From positions 2,559,588-2,623,587 of the forward strand of contig NZ_CP062788.1 in NCBI RefSeq assembly GCF_025136295.1: a stretch of DNA of 64,000 nucleotides. The letters run 5' to 3'. A model generated the notes under the pieces. It ran no database searches. It had not been told where the DNA came from and saw nothing but the letters and a program-made list of their open reading frames with translations. The translations under genes and the position numbers were made by a program. Position 1 is the stretch's first letter. Each line of letters starts with the position of its first letter. Shown piece by piece: positions 52,439 through 61,545 of this stretch. The stretch is from Aestuariispira ectoiniformans (GTDB taxonomy: Bacteria; Pseudomonadota; Alphaproteobacteria; UBA8366; Aestuariispiraceae).

Positions 52439-52963
52439 ATGCCGAAGAATATCCTGCCTTTCGAAGAATTTTCGCCGATTATCCATGAAACGGCCTTTGT
52501 CGCGCCCTCGGCGGATATAATCGGAAATGTGGAAGTCGGGGCGGATAGCGGGATCTGGTATGGCTGTGTCCTGCGCGGTGATGTGAATGAAATCCGCATT
52601 GGCGCGCGCACAAATATCCAGGATGGTACGATCATCCATGTGGCAACCCATGGTCAGGGTACTTATATCGGTGACGACGTATCCGTCGGGCATATGGCGA
52701 TTATCCACGCCTGTACTCTGGAAAGCGGTTCTTTCGTCGGGATGAAGGCCTGCGTCATGGACGGTGCTCTTGTCGAAAGCGGGGCGATGGTTGCTGCCGG
52801 TGCGCTGGTGCCACCTGGCCGTGTTGTGAAATCCGGCGAGCTATGGGCCGGCGTGCCTGCAAAGGCGATACGCGAATTGGGCGCGCAGGACAAACAGATG
52901 ATGGAATGGACTGCACCCCACTATGTTACATTGGCAAAGCGTCACAAGGAGAGCCAGACATGA
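52439..52963 (+). CDS. Gamma-class carbonic anhydrase-like protein
   Basis: 174 residues from ATG 52439; ATG 52433 is too near GGGA. Left-handed beta-helix hexads run through the protein (ADIIGNVEVGADSGIWYGCV). Zinc His ligands are visible as H67 in GTIIHVATHG, and H85/H90 in SVGHMAIIHACTL. CamH/YrdA-type. These hydrate CO2 or have unknown roles. Its last base overlaps the ATG of the small ArfA-like gene (ATGA), so both are made from one mRNA. Confidence 0.93.
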   Translation: MPKNILPFEEFSPIIHETAFVAPSADIIGNVEVGADSGIWYGCVLRGDVNEIRIGARTNIQDGTIIHVATHGQGTYIGDDVSVGHMAIIHACTLESGSFVGMKACVMDGALVESGAMVAAGALVPPGRVVKSGELWAGVPAKAIRELGAQDKQMMEWTAPHYVTLAKRHKESQT

Positions 52964-53199
52964 GAAAAAGAAAGTCGCCAAAACGGCGAAGTATGGAAGC
53001 AGTTGTGCTGCAGCATTTCAAACCAAAGCGCAAACCCTCCCTTAAGGTCTACAGTCGCAAGGCGAAACATGGCAAAGCCTCCCGAAAGTGGGAGGCTTTC
53101 GATTTTTTGGTAAGGGCTGTGGCTTTATTGTCCGCCTACCGCATTGGGAAAATAGGCCGTGATCGTTGTTCCTTCGCCCTGTTTGCTGGCAACCGTTAA
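52960..53199 (+). CDS. Probable ArfA-like alternative ribosome-rescue factor, encoded without a stop codon before its terminator
   Basis: The 79-codon frame starts MRKRKSPKRRSMEAVVLQHF and continues KPKRKPSLKVYSRKAKHG, then ASRKWEAF. E. coli ArfA has, in this order, a basic N-terminal part, an IEALL segment, then SYMRKGKHG and NWEAS; the Y-x-RK-x-KHG and WEA pieces align here. ArfA brings RF2 to ribosomes stalled at mRNA ends. The first in-frame stop is at 53197-53199, but an intrinsic terminator occupies 53074-53108, about codons 39-50, so normal transcripts should lack a stop. The tail beyond is hydrophobic (FLVRAVALLSAY), as in unstable full-length ArfA. AAGGAGAG gives a strong ribosome site and ATGA couples it to carbonic anhydrase. 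The homology is judged by eye. Confidence 0.72.
   Translation: MRKRKSPKRRSMEAVVLQHFKPKRKPSLKVYSRKAKHGKASRKWEAFDFLVRAVALLSAYRIGKIGRDRCSFALFAGNR
53074..53108 (+). terminator. Intrinsic terminator inside the ArfA-like reading frame
   Basis: AAAGCCTCCC (53074-53083), loop GAAAGT, GGGAGGCTTT (53090-53099), then CGATTTTTTGG. A 10-bp perfect stem followed by six T. It falls within the open frame, ahead of the stop codon at 53197. Confidence 0.88.
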
Positions 53200-54786
53200 C
53201 TTGCCTCCCTGTAATTCCACAAACTGCTTGGCAAGCGGCAGGCCGAGGCCGGTTCCTTCTGATTTCTTGGAAAGATAGTCGGTTTCGACCTGGCCGAAGA
53301 GGGACAGTGCGACCGCGATATCCTCTTTGCTCATGCCGATCCCCGTGTCGGTGACAGATATTTTCAGGGCGCTGTGGGTGGCTTCCAACTGGATTGTAAC
53401 GGTGCCGCCCGGAGAAAATTTAATCGCGTTGTGAACCAGATTGGTCAGGGTCTGTCGTATGCGCAGATGATCCAGTTGGACAATGGGAAAGTCCTGGGGA
53501 TTGATCTGCAGTTTCAGGGTTACGGATTCAATCTGCGCTTTTATTGCCAGCTCCTCCAGCACCTCATGGGCAACTGCCGGAAGATTGCAGTCTGATATAT
53601 CCAGTTCAAGCTTGCCTGTCTCGATCCGTGAGAGGTCGAGAATCTCGTTGATCAGGTGCAGCAGATGCTGCCCGCTTTTTCGAATATGAGAGGCATAGTC
53701 TCGATATTTCTCCGGGATCTTTCCGTGGATTTCCTCATCCATCATTTCCGCGAAACCCAGAATTGCATTGAGAGGGGTGCGTAACTCATGGCTCATATTC
53801 GCCAGGAAAGTCGATTTTGCCCTATTCGCACGCTCTGCCTCGTCGCGGGCCTGGCGGAGTTGTTCCTGGTAGCTTTTGCGACGCGTAATATCTTCCGCGA
53901 CCGTTACAAAATAGTCCGGGTTTCCGTGACTATCCCGGACAAGCGTTACGGTGACCAGGCACCAGATGATCCGATTACTGGCCGCAACATAACGTTTTTC
54001 CAAGGTATAGCTGTGTAGGCCGGGTGGGGAGGAAAGGGCGCGCTCCATGGCCTCCCTGCTTTTGTCCCAGTCGGCGGGGAAGGTGATATCGCGTACGGAC
54101 ATGACTTGCAGGTCGCCGGTACTGTACTCAAGCATGTCGCAGAGCTTCTGATTGGCGAGTTTCAGGTCGCCATTCGTCTCGATGTAAGCGATGCCAACGC
54201 CTGCATTGTCAAAGGTCGCCTGGATCTGTTGTTGCTGTTCGGTAAGTTGTTTTTCGGCAAGGCGGTGTTCCAACTCGGCCGCGGCGCGCACCGCGACAAT
54301 CTGCAATACGGTATTCAGCAGGGTCGTATTGCCAAGTGGTTCGCTGTTGATAAGGGAAATCAGGCCAAGTATCTCACCTTGGGAATTCCACAAAGGCACG
54401 CCGATGTAGGAAGCCGCCCCCATATCGGCCAGCATCCTGTCGTTGGGAAAATGCTCCTGGATATTCGTTGGATAGCAACAGATGTTTTGATTGCTGACGG
54501 ACTCGCAGGGTGTTCCGGCCAAAGAATAGGTTATGGGTGGCAGAACGTCGTTTCCCCGGACCAGGGCAATAGTTTCAACATCGGTCGGGGGAGTTCCGAT
54601 TGCCCTGCCGATCAGGGCGTATCGGACATTCAATGTTGATGTGAGATACAGGCAAAGCGCGGTCAGGAAATCTCCCTCGCTTTCCTTCCAGCCGCGCTGT
54701 GCGATGAAATAAAGCGTCCGGTCAATGATCTCCCGATCACTTTCGTTGTTTGTTGCGGTTAACCCCGATTTGTTCTTCTGGCCCAT
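53125..54786 (-). CDS. Soluble sensor histidine kinase (GAF-PAS-HisKA-HATPase)
   Basis: About 553 residues from ATG 54786 (TTG 54789 alternative). No TM helix is apparent. A GAF-like domain (about 45-175, with YIGVPLWNSQGEILGLISLI), a PAS domain with PAC (about 180-300), HisKA with NMSHELRTPLNAILG (His about 330), N box NLVHNAIKFSPGG, G1 DTGIGMSKE, and G2 GTGLGLPLAKQF are in order. All ATPase and phospho-acceptor motifs are intact. There is no neighbouring response regulator. Its 3' end overlaps, on the opposite strand, the read-through portion of the ArfA-like frame. Confidence 0.93.
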   Translation of the reverse strand: MGQKNKSGLTATNNESDREIIDRTLYFIAQRGWKESEGDFLTALCLYLTSTLNVRYALIGRAIGTPPTDVETIALVRGNDVLPPITYSLAGTPCESVSNQNICCYPTNIQEHFPNDRMLADMGAASYIGVPLWNSQGEILGLISLINSEPLGNTTLLNTVLQIVAVRAAAELEHRLAEKQLTEQQQQIQATFDNAGVGIAYIETNGDLKLANQKLCDMLEYSTGDLQVMSVRDITFPADWDKSREAMERALSSPPGLHSYTLEKRYVAASNRIIWCLVTVTLVRDSHGNPDYFVTVAEDITRRKSYQEQLRQARDEAERANRAKSTFLANMSHELRTPLNAILGFAEMMDEEIHGKIPEKYRDYASHIRKSGQHLLHLINEILDLSRIETGKLELDISDCNLPAVAHEVLEELAIKAQIESVTLKLQINPQDFPIVQLDHLRIRQTLTNLVHNAIKFSPGGTVTIQLEATHSALKISVTDTGIGMSKEDIAVALSLFGQVETDYLSKKSEGTGLGLPLAKQFVELQGGKLTVASKQGEGTTITAYFPNAVGGQ

Positions 54787-54894
54787 CAAGACGCGACAGT
54801 TTCATCCCACGAAATACGCGTATCAGTCCGCGCTTCTAGCAAGATACTAGAAAATAATAGTAGCCTATCTTCCTATCGAAGGGAATAAACCAGC

Positions 54895-54914
54895 CGGGGC
54901 CGGATGATGCCCCG
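54895..54914 (-). terminator. Hairpin after phaC
   Basis: CGGGGC (54895-54900), loop of 8, GCCCCG (54909-54914), directly past the phaC stop codon when read on the minus strand. A T-rich stretch follows only after a gap, so it is a weak terminator candidate. Confidence 0.35.
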
Positions 54915-54919
54915 TCTGT

Positions 54920-56725
54920 CTATTCCGTTCGCATTTTTACAAAGCTTCCAGGTGCATCTTCCAGAACCTTCAGCTTTCCGTCGCCGGGTTGCCGGGCGGT
55001 CACTTTCGTACCGGCCTTTCTGGCAATCCATTTTTGCCACTCAGGCCACCAGGACCCGCTGTGTTCCTTGGCTGTTGCAAGCCATTCATCAGGAGTTTTC
55101 GGTGACCTCGTATTGGTCCAATAGCCATACTTTATCTTGTCACCCGGTGGGTTGATGACCCCCGCGATATGGCCGGACCCGGCAAGCACGAACTTGTTGT
55201 TACCCCGGTAGGTGGATATCGCGCGGTAAGTCGCTTCCCAGGGGGCGATATGGTCTTCGCGTGTGGACAGGATAAACGTTGGTATCTCTATCTTACGCAG
55301 ATCAATCGGTTCGCCGAGAAGTTCGATTTCCCCCGGTTTTATCAGCCTGTTCTCCTGGTACATATTCCGCAGGTAAAAACTGTGCATGGCGGCTGGCATG
55401 CGGGTGGAATCGGAATTCCAGTAAAGCAGGTCAAAGGGAAACGGCTGCCGTCCCATCAGATAATTGTTCACGACAAAAGACCAGATCAGGTCGTTGGCGC
55501 GGAGCATGTTGAACGTGGTCGCCATTTCGCTGCCGTCGAGATAACCGCGCTCATGCATCAGATGCTCGAGATGCTCCAGTTGTTCCTCATCGATGAAAAT
55601 CGACAGCTCACCGGCATCTTCAAAATCGACCATCGTGGTGAAGAAGGTCGCTGATTTTATGCGCTTGTCGTCCTTTGCGGCCATATAGGCAAGCGTCGCG
55701 GACAGGAGGGTTCCGCCGAGGCAATAACCGATCGCGTTGACTTCCGTTTCCCCGGTCGCCTTTTCGATGGCATCCAGGGCCGCAAAGGGGCCGTCGAGCA
55801 TATAATCTTCGAAGGTCTTGTTCGCGAGGTTTCTGTCCGGATTGACCCAGGAAATGATAAAGACCGTATGGCCCTGGCTGACGGCCCAACGAATGAAGGA
55901 GTTCTTTTCTTTCAGGTCCAGGATGTAGAATTTGTTGATCCAGGGAGGCACGATCAGCAGGGGGCGTTTGTAAACCTGCTCTGTCGTCGGGGTATATTGG
56001 ATCAGTTGCATCAGCTCGTTCTGATAGACAACCTTGCCCGGTGTCGTTGCTATATTCACGCCAACCTCGAAGGCTTCGGGATCGGTCATTGATATCTTGA
56101 GACGGCCTTTGCCCCGGTCGATGTCATTAAGCAGATTTTGCAGGCCGTTGACGAGATTTTCACCACGGCTGTCCAGTGTTTCCTTGAGTGCCGTAGGGTT
56201 TGTCATCAGGAAATTGGTTGGCGCCAGCGCATGAGCAAACTGATTGGTATAAAATTCGACTTTCTTGGCGTGCTTCTCATCCAATCCTTCCAGGTCATGG
56301 ACCGATTCCTGCAAGAAGCGGGCAGTAAGCAGGTAGGACTGTTTGATGAAATCAAAAAGCGTGTTCTGCTCCCAGGTCTCATCCTTGAAGCGCTTGTCGC
56401 CCTGATCCGGTTCTATGACAGGTCCCGTTTCGTCGCCGAACATGCGTTGAGTGGTGGTTTGCCAGAGGGCCATATAATCCTGCCAAAAGCGCCCCTGAGC
56501 CTCCATGAGCGTCTGCGGATTTGTCAGCATGGCCTGCGTCATGTGGAAGAAGGCCTGCCCGATATTCAGCGGGTCTGGGTGGCCGGTTGCCGCATTTTGG
56601 CCGCTTTGCTGGTGTTCAAGGAAGTTAGCAACCAGTTGCTGACTGCGTTCGGCGACGTCAGACATCATATGGGTCCATTCGACCGGGTCAGGCCAGGTAT
56701 CCCGGGAGTTATTTTGTTCGCTCAT
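54920..56725 (-). CDS. phaC: Class I polyhydroxyalkanoate synthase
   Basis: 601 residues from ATG 56725 with AAGGGAG upstream. The lipase-like box is IGYCLGGTLLS with catalytic Cys335; the catalytic Asp is in LSTREDHIAPW and the His in AGSGHIAGVINPPG. Length and the W-rich N-terminal part (FWQDYMALWQTTTQRMFG) fit class I synthases that polymerise 3-hydroxybutyryl-CoA into storage granules. No phaA/phaB or phasin gene is adjacent, as is common in Rhodospirillales. Confidence 0.95.
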   Translation of the reverse strand: MSEQNNSRDTWPDPVEWTHMMSDVAERSQQLVANFLEHQQSGQNAATGHPDPLNIGQAFFHMTQAMLTNPQTLMEAQGRFWQDYMALWQTTTQRMFGDETGPVIEPDQGDKRFKDETWEQNTLFDFIKQSYLLTARFLQESVHDLEGLDEKHAKKVEFYTNQFAHALAPTNFLMTNPTALKETLDSRGENLVNGLQNLLNDIDRGKGRLKISMTDPEAFEVGVNIATTPGKVVYQNELMQLIQYTPTTEQVYKRPLLIVPPWINKFYILDLKEKNSFIRWAVSQGHTVFIISWVNPDRNLANKTFEDYMLDGPFAALDAIEKATGETEVNAIGYCLGGTLLSATLAYMAAKDDKRIKSATFFTTMVDFEDAGELSIFIDEEQLEHLEHLMHERGYLDGSEMATTFNMLRANDLIWSFVVNNYLMGRQPFPFDLLYWNSDSTRMPAAMHSFYLRNMYQENRLIKPGEIELLGEPIDLRKIEIPTFILSTREDHIAPWEATYRAISTYRGNNKFVLAGSGHIAGVINPPGDKIKYGYWTNTRSPKTPDEWLATAKEHSGSWWPEWQKWIARKAGTKVTARQPGDGKLKVLEDAPGSFVKMRTE

Positions 56726-56962
56726 GCACATCTCCCTTCCAATCACTGTATCCTAAGCATTTAGAGTAGAATGCTATTTCCCATATTCAAAGGAAGAAAA
56801 TTGACGTGTATATGACAGTCTGGCCTGAGTGTGATGAGAATATAGCAAGTGTGTTGCGGCAAGGGCGGCGCTTGCCTATGATGCGCCGTCGAATGAATGG
56901 GGGTTGGCCAGGGCTGTGCTATGTCCCAACTACCAACACAGTTCTTTTGAAGCGGGATCGAA

Positions 56963-57940
56963 ATGGTGTCTGATTATAAGAAAGTTCTAGCCTGCGTCGG
57001 ATTGGCCCTGATGGTGCAGGGATGTGAGACATCCGAATGGATCTCGAAAGCAAATCCAACCAATTGGTTTGAAGACGAAAAAGAAAAACCGGCGAAGGAT
57101 GCGGAAGCCAAGACCGTGCCGGGTGAAGGCGAAGACTTTCCTGCAATCGGATCGGTGCCCGAACGTCCGCAGACACCGGACATCAAGGAAGACTATGAAG
57201 AGCTGAAATCCGGCCTGATCGCGGACATGGAAAATGCTCATCATACGGACCAGGTGATTCGTAGCGGTACCTATCCTGAGCGCTCGTTGCAGGGGTCGAC
57301 GTCAAACCTCGTTGGTCAGGCGGAACAGACTCCGGAGGAACCGCCGGTTGCGTCGTCGGTGAAGCCCGCGCCGTCTGCAGTTGAGCCGACACAGGCACCT
57401 GCCGTCGTTGCCGCCGGTCCGGTTCGTGAACAGCCACAGCCTGCACCGTCCGCCGAGCCTCTGGCCTCCGCGTCCTCGCCGCAAAAGGCAATGACGCCGC
57501 CGCCCAGCCCGGAACCCAGCGCCCGCACCAGTGCCGCGCAACCCCAGGTCGCGCAGGCAGAACCACAAGCTGCCGTTGCCGGTAAACATGTGGCCAATAT
57601 CTATTTTGGTGATGGGCAGACCCAGTTGTCCTCCCATGACCGCGAGGTTGTCGGCCAGATCGTGGCGCTTTACCGCGAACAGAACGGTAAAGGCATCAAG
57701 GTGGTCGGCCACTCGAGTTCCTCGGCTGGCACCAAGAACAAGACCCGTGCCGGGCTTGTGAATTTCAAAGTCAGCCTGGACCGCGCCAGTGCGGTTGCCG
57801 CCGAACTGGTACGCCGTGGCGTGCCCAAGTCGGTGATCCAGGTAGATGCCCGTGGTGAAGCTCAGCCGCTTTACACTGGCAACACCAAACAGGCCCAGGC
57901 CTACAACCGTCGCGCAGAAGTTTTCATCCTGTATAAGTAA
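56963..57940 (+). CDS. OmpA-domain lipoprotein with Pro/Ala-rich linker
   Basis: 325 residues. A type II signal ends in ALMVQGC with Cys21 as lipidated residue. Residues 40-110 are charged, 115-205 form a Pro/Ala/Ser-rich linker (PEEPPVASSVKPAPSAVEP and on) that could span periplasm, and 206-325 is an OmpA-like peptidoglycan-binding domain (KVVGHSSSSAGTK, NFKVSLDRASAVAAELVRRG). It would tether outer membrane to wall. GCGGGA precedes the start. The next gene, alaC, begins 40 bp later. Confidence 0.9.
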   Translation: MVSDYKKVLACVGLALMVQGCETSEWISKANPTNWFEDEKEKPAKDAEAKTVPGEGEDFPAIGSVPERPQTPDIKEDYEELKSGLIADMENAHHTDQVIRSGTYPERSLQGSTSNLVGQAEQTPEEPPVASSVKPAPSAVEPTQAPAVVAAGPVREQPQPAPSAEPLASASSPQKAMTPPPSPEPSARTSAAQPQVAQAEPQAAVAGKHVANIYFGDGQTQLSSHDREVVGQIVALYREQNGKGIKVVGHSSSSAGTKNKTRAGLVNFKVSLDRASAVAAELVRRGVPKSVIQVDARGEAQPLYTGNTKQAQAYNRRAEVFILYK

Positions 57941-57979
57941 ATAACCTGATCGTCCCGCCGATCGTCGAAAGTAGTTACC

Positions 57980-59206
57980 ATGATCGAAGCATTTCACCGC
58001 ATCAAGCGTTTGCCACCCTATGTCTTTGCTGAAGTAAACAAGCTTAAGGCGGACGCGCGAGCGAGGGGCGACGACATTATCGACTTTGGCATGGGAAACC
58101 CGGACATGCCCACGCCACAGCATATCGTCGACAAGATGATCGAAGCTGTGCAGAATCCGAAGACCCATCGCTATTCCACCAGTCGTGGCATCCCGGGATT
58201 GCGCAAGGCGCTGGCTGGCTATTACGAGCGGCGTTTCAATGTGACGCTCGATCCGGACAGGGAAGTGATTGCGACCTTGGGGTCGAAAGAGGGACTGGCG
58301 AACCTTGCCCAGGCGATTACCAGCCCGGGTGATATCGTCTTGGCGCCCAATCCCTGTTATCCGATCCATTCCTTCGGTTTCATCATTGCCGGAGGCGCGG
58401 TGCGTCATATGCCTGCCTGTGGCGGCGACAACAGCTTCCAGGAAGACTTCATGCGCGAAATGGTGCGTGCGGTGAAGCATTCCATTCCCAAACCGCTGGC
58501 GGTTGTTCTGAACTTCCCGCAAAACCCGACGGCGCAATGCGTGGATTTGGATTTCTATGAAGAGGTTGTGGATTTCTGCAAATACCACGGTATCTACATT
58601 CTGTCGGATATTGCCTATTCCGAAATCTATTTCGATGAGAACAATCCGCCGCCGTCGGTTCTGCAGGTCAAAGGCGCACGCGATATTGCCGTTGAATTCA
58701 CGTCACTGTCCAAAACCTATAACATGCCGGGCTGGCGTGTCGGTTTTGCAGCCGGTAATGAAACGCTGATCGCGGCGTTGGCACGGATCAAATCCTATGT
58801 GGACTATGGCGCGTTTACGCCTATTCAGGTGGCGGCAACCGCAGCCCTGAATGGTCCGCAGGACTGCGTGGAGGAAATCCGCGCCGTATACAAGGAACGC
58901 CGTGACGTTCTTTGTGATGGTCTGGCTCGTGCGGGTTGGGAAGTGCCTAAACCCGAGGCGACGATGTTTGTCTGGGCGCCTTTGCCGGAGCAGTTTAAGG
59001 AAATGGGGTCTCTTGAATTTTCCAAGCTTCTGTTGCAGGAAGCGAAAGTGGCTGTGGCGCCGGGCGTCGGTTTTGGCGAATACGGTGACGGCCATGTTCG
59101 ATTGGGGCTGGTGGAAAACCTACACCGTACACGCCAGGCCTTGCGCAATATCCGCGACTTTTTGGGTGGAGGTAATATGAAACTGTCGAAAGACGCGGAG
59201 GCTTGA
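57980..59206 (+). CDS. alaC: Class I aminotransferase, alanine (AlaC)-type
   Basis: 408 residues. N-terminal RIKRLPPYVFAEVNKLKADA, then IDFGMGNPDMPTP, PNPCYPIHSFGFIIAGG, PLAVVLNFPQNPTAQ, and the PLP lysine K245 in SLSKTYNMPGWRVGFAAG are typical of alphaproteobacterial AlaC/LL-diaminopimelate-aminotransferase-like enzymes upstream of hom. It is thought to make alanine from pyruvate and glutamate. Its TGA overlaps the ATG of hom by one base, so the two are translationally coupled. Confidence 0.93.
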   Translation: MIEAFHRIKRLPPYVFAEVNKLKADARARGDDIIDFGMGNPDMPTPQHIVDKMIEAVQNPKTHRYSTSRGIPGLRKALAGYYERRFNVTLDPDREVIATLGSKEGLANLAQAITSPGDIVLAPNPCYPIHSFGFIIAGGAVRHMPACGGDNSFQEDFMREMVRAVKHSIPKPLAVVLNFPQNPTAQCVDLDFYEEVVDFCKYHGIYILSDIAYSEIYFDENNPPPSVLQVKGARDIAVEFTSLSKTYNMPGWRVGFAAGNETLIAALARIKSYVDYGAFTPIQVAATAALNGPQDCVEEIRAVYKERRDVLCDGLARAGWEVPKPEATMFVWAPLPEQFKEMGSLEFSKLLLQEAKVAVAPGVGFGEYGDGHVRLGLVENLHRTRQALRNIRDFLGGGNMKLSKDAEA

Positions 59207-60516
59207 TGATGGCTGACGCTGGTAAACCGTTCAAGATAGCGATTGCCGGGCTGGGAACAGTCGGGGTCGGTACGATCAAGCTTTTGGAACAGCAGGCCTC
59301 CATCCTGCAAAATCGTACCGGGCGAGCCTTGGAAATCGTGGCCGTTTCGGCCCGTGACCGTAACCGTGACCGGGGTTGTGATCTCGGTGGTTACAAATGG
59401 TATGACGACCCGGTCGAGATGGCGCGCAGCGAAGAAGCCGATGTTTTCGTTGAACTGATCGGCGGCAGCGACGGACCGGCAAAGGCAAGCTGTGAGGCAG
59501 CCCTTGCGTCCGGTAAGCATGTGGTTACGGCCAATAAGGCTCTGGTGGCGCATCACGGGCATGAGCTGGCGGAAGTCGCGGAAGCCAAAGGCCTGGGGTT
59601 GGCTTACGAGGCGGCCGTAGCGGGCGGCATCCCCGTGGTCAAGGCCATTAGGGAAGGGTTGTCGGGCAATCGGATTTCTTCATTGCACGGCATTCTGAAC
59701 GGCACCTGTAACTACATTCTGACGACCATGCGCGAGACCGGGCGAAGCTTTGACGATGTTCTCGCGGAAGCGCAGGAACTCGGCTATGCCGAAGCGGACC
59801 CGACATTCGATGTCGACGGTATTGACGCCGCGCATAAGCTGTCGATTCTTGCCAGCCTCGCGTTCGGTGCAAAAATTGATTTCAATAGTGTTTATGTTGA
59901 AGGTATCCGACGGATCACGCCGACCGATATCGACTATGCAAATGAACTGGGTTTCAAGTTCAAGCTGCTAGGTATTGCGGAAGATTGTGGCAATGGTATC
60001 TTCCAGCGGGTGCATCCGGTCATGGTACCGATGGATGTTCCGATCGCATCTGTTGAAGGTGTGTTCAATGCTGTTGTGACCGAGGGTGATTTTGTCGGCA
60101 CGACAGTGCTGGAAGGGCGTGGCGCAGGCGGCGGGCCGACGGCGTCGGCGGTTGTAGCAGATATCGTTGATATTGCCTGTGGCCGGATTGTGTCGGTCTT
60201 TGGAATGCCGGCGGCGCAATTGGCGGAAAAAGCTACTTTGCCGATGGATAGCCATATCGGCGCTTACTATGTTCGGTTGGTTGTTGTGGACAAACCGGGC
60301 GTAATGGCCGATATCACTGCAGCCTTGCGCGATGCGGAAGTTTCGCTGGAAGCAGTATTACAACGTGGCCGTGATCCCGGTGCGCCGGTTTCGGTGGTTC
60401 TTACCACCCATGAGACCAGTGAGGCATCTATCCGGCAGGCGCTGGAACAGATTGAGAGAATGGATGCGGTCAAAGAGCCTGCGTGTTTTATCCGTATAGA
60501 GCGGTTTCAAGATTAA
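59206..60516 (+). CDS. hom: Homoserine dehydrogenase
   Basis: 436 residues from ATG 59206 (TTG 59203 in frame, ATG 59209 alternative). NAD(P) site IAGLGTVGVGTIKLL, catalytic region KPGLV-like ANKALVAHHG with AAVAGGIPVVKAIREGLSGN, RISSLHGILNGTCNYIL, then a C-terminal ACT domain (about 350-430: YVRLVVVDKPGVMADITAAL) for threonine feedback. It converts aspartate semialdehyde to homoserine. glpX follows by 36 bp. Confidence 0.96.
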   Translation: MMADAGKPFKIAIAGLGTVGVGTIKLLEQQASILQNRTGRALEIVAVSARDRNRDRGCDLGGYKWYDDPVEMARSEEADVFVELIGGSDGPAKASCEAALASGKHVVTANKALVAHHGHELAEVAEAKGLGLAYEAAVAGGIPVVKAIREGLSGNRISSLHGILNGTCNYILTTMRETGRSFDDVLAEAQELGYAEADPTFDVDGIDAAHKLSILASLAFGAKIDFNSVYVEGIRRITPTDIDYANELGFKFKLLGIAEDCGNGIFQRVHPVMVPMDVPIASVEGVFNAVVTEGDFVGTTVLEGRGAGGGPTASAVVADIVDIACGRIVSVFGMPAAQLAEKATLPMDSHIGAYYVRLVVVDKPGVMADITAALRDAEVSLEAVLQRGRDPGAPVSVVLTTHETSEASIRQALEQIERMDAVKEPACFIRIERFQD

Positions 60517-60552
60517 GGGCATCAGACCCGATCGTAGAGGGACAAGTCTGAA

Positions 60553-61524
60553 ATGAGCATTGAAGAACGTAACTTGGCACTGGAAGCCGCGCGCGTAACC
60601 GAAGCGGCGGCACTGGCTGCTTCCCGTTGGATGGGCCGCGGTGATGAAAAGGCAGCGGACCAGGCTGCAGTTGATGGTATGCGTACGGCGCTGAATGCGT
60701 TGGACATCAGCGGTACCGTCGTGATCGGCGAAGGGGAACGGGACGAAGCACCGATGCTCTATATCGGTGAAACGGTCGGCAGCGGTAAAGGCCCGAAGCT
60801 GGATATCGCGCTGGACCCGCTCGAAGGCACCACGATTACCGCAAAGGGCGGCCAGAACGCCTTGGCCGTTATCGCGATGGCGGAAGAGGGTAACTTCCTG
60901 AACGCGCCTGACGTCTACATGGACAAGATCGCCGTCGGTGGCGGTCTTCCGGAAGGGGTTGTTGATCTGGACGCAACGCCGCAGGAAAATCTGACGAGCG
61001 TCGCCAAAGCCAAAGGCAAGGACATCTCCGACCTTCTGGTTTGCATTCTGGACCGTCCGCGTCATGCCGACCTGATCCAGGCTGTCCGTGATGCCGGTGC
61101 CCGTATCCTTCTTATCGGTGACGGCGACGTCTCCGGTGTGATTGCGACGGCAGAGCCGGACAGCGGCGTTGATATCTACATGGGTAGCGGGGGGGCACCG
61201 GAAGGCGTTCTGGCAGCGGCTGCTCTTCGCTGCATCGGTGGCCAGATTCAGGGCCGCCTGTTGTTCCGCAACGATGACGAACGCGCGCGTGCTGCAAAAT
61301 GGGGTATCGAAGACCTCGACAAGAAATACAGCCTGCATGACATGGCGTCCGGCGACGTGATGTTCGCGGCAACCGGTGTGACCGATGGTGCAATGCTGCG
61401 CGGTGTTCGTGTCTATGCTGACCGGGCAACCACACACACGCTGGTCATGCGTTCGAAATCCGGCACGGTCCGTAAGATTGAAGCCATTCATAACTTCAAT
61501 CGTAAAACCTGGCTCAACTGGTAA
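60553..61524 (+). CDS. glpX: Class II fructose-1,6-bisphosphatase
   Basis: 323 residues. GMRTALNALDISGTVVIGEG with the ERDEAPMLYIGE metal-binding block, then DIALDPLEGTTITAKGG (88-100), and GDGDVSGVIATAEPDSGVD are GlpX hallmarks. It dephosphorylates fructose 1,6-bisphosphate in gluconeogenesis. In alphaproteobacteria it commonly follows hom and precedes recJ, as here; recJ begins 21 bp on. Confidence 0.97.
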   Translation: MSIEERNLALEAARVTEAAALAASRWMGRGDEKAADQAAVDGMRTALNALDISGTVVIGEGERDEAPMLYIGETVGSGKGPKLDIALDPLEGTTITAKGGQNALAVIAMAEEGNFLNAPDVYMDKIAVGGGLPEGVVDLDATPQENLTSVAKAKGKDISDLLVCILDRPRHADLIQAVRDAGARILLIGDGDVSGVIATAEPDSGVDIYMGSGGAPEGVLAAAALRCIGGQIQGRLLFRNDDERARAAKWGIEDLDKKYSLHDMASGDVMFAATGVTDGAMLRGVRVYADRATTHTLVMRSKSGTVRKIEAIHNFNRKTWLNW

Positions 61525-61545
61525 GACAATACTGGTTGGCTTGGG

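Noticed and set aside
53125-54786. Histidine kinase as part of a stress system with the ArfA-like gene
   Set aside because: The genes are convergent with a terminator between them; nothing but adjacency supports a link.
57302-58588. 428-codon minus-strand frame opposite the OmpA lipoprotein and alaC
   Set aside because: No motif or ribosome site; it runs antisense over a low-complexity Pro/Ala linker which explains its length.
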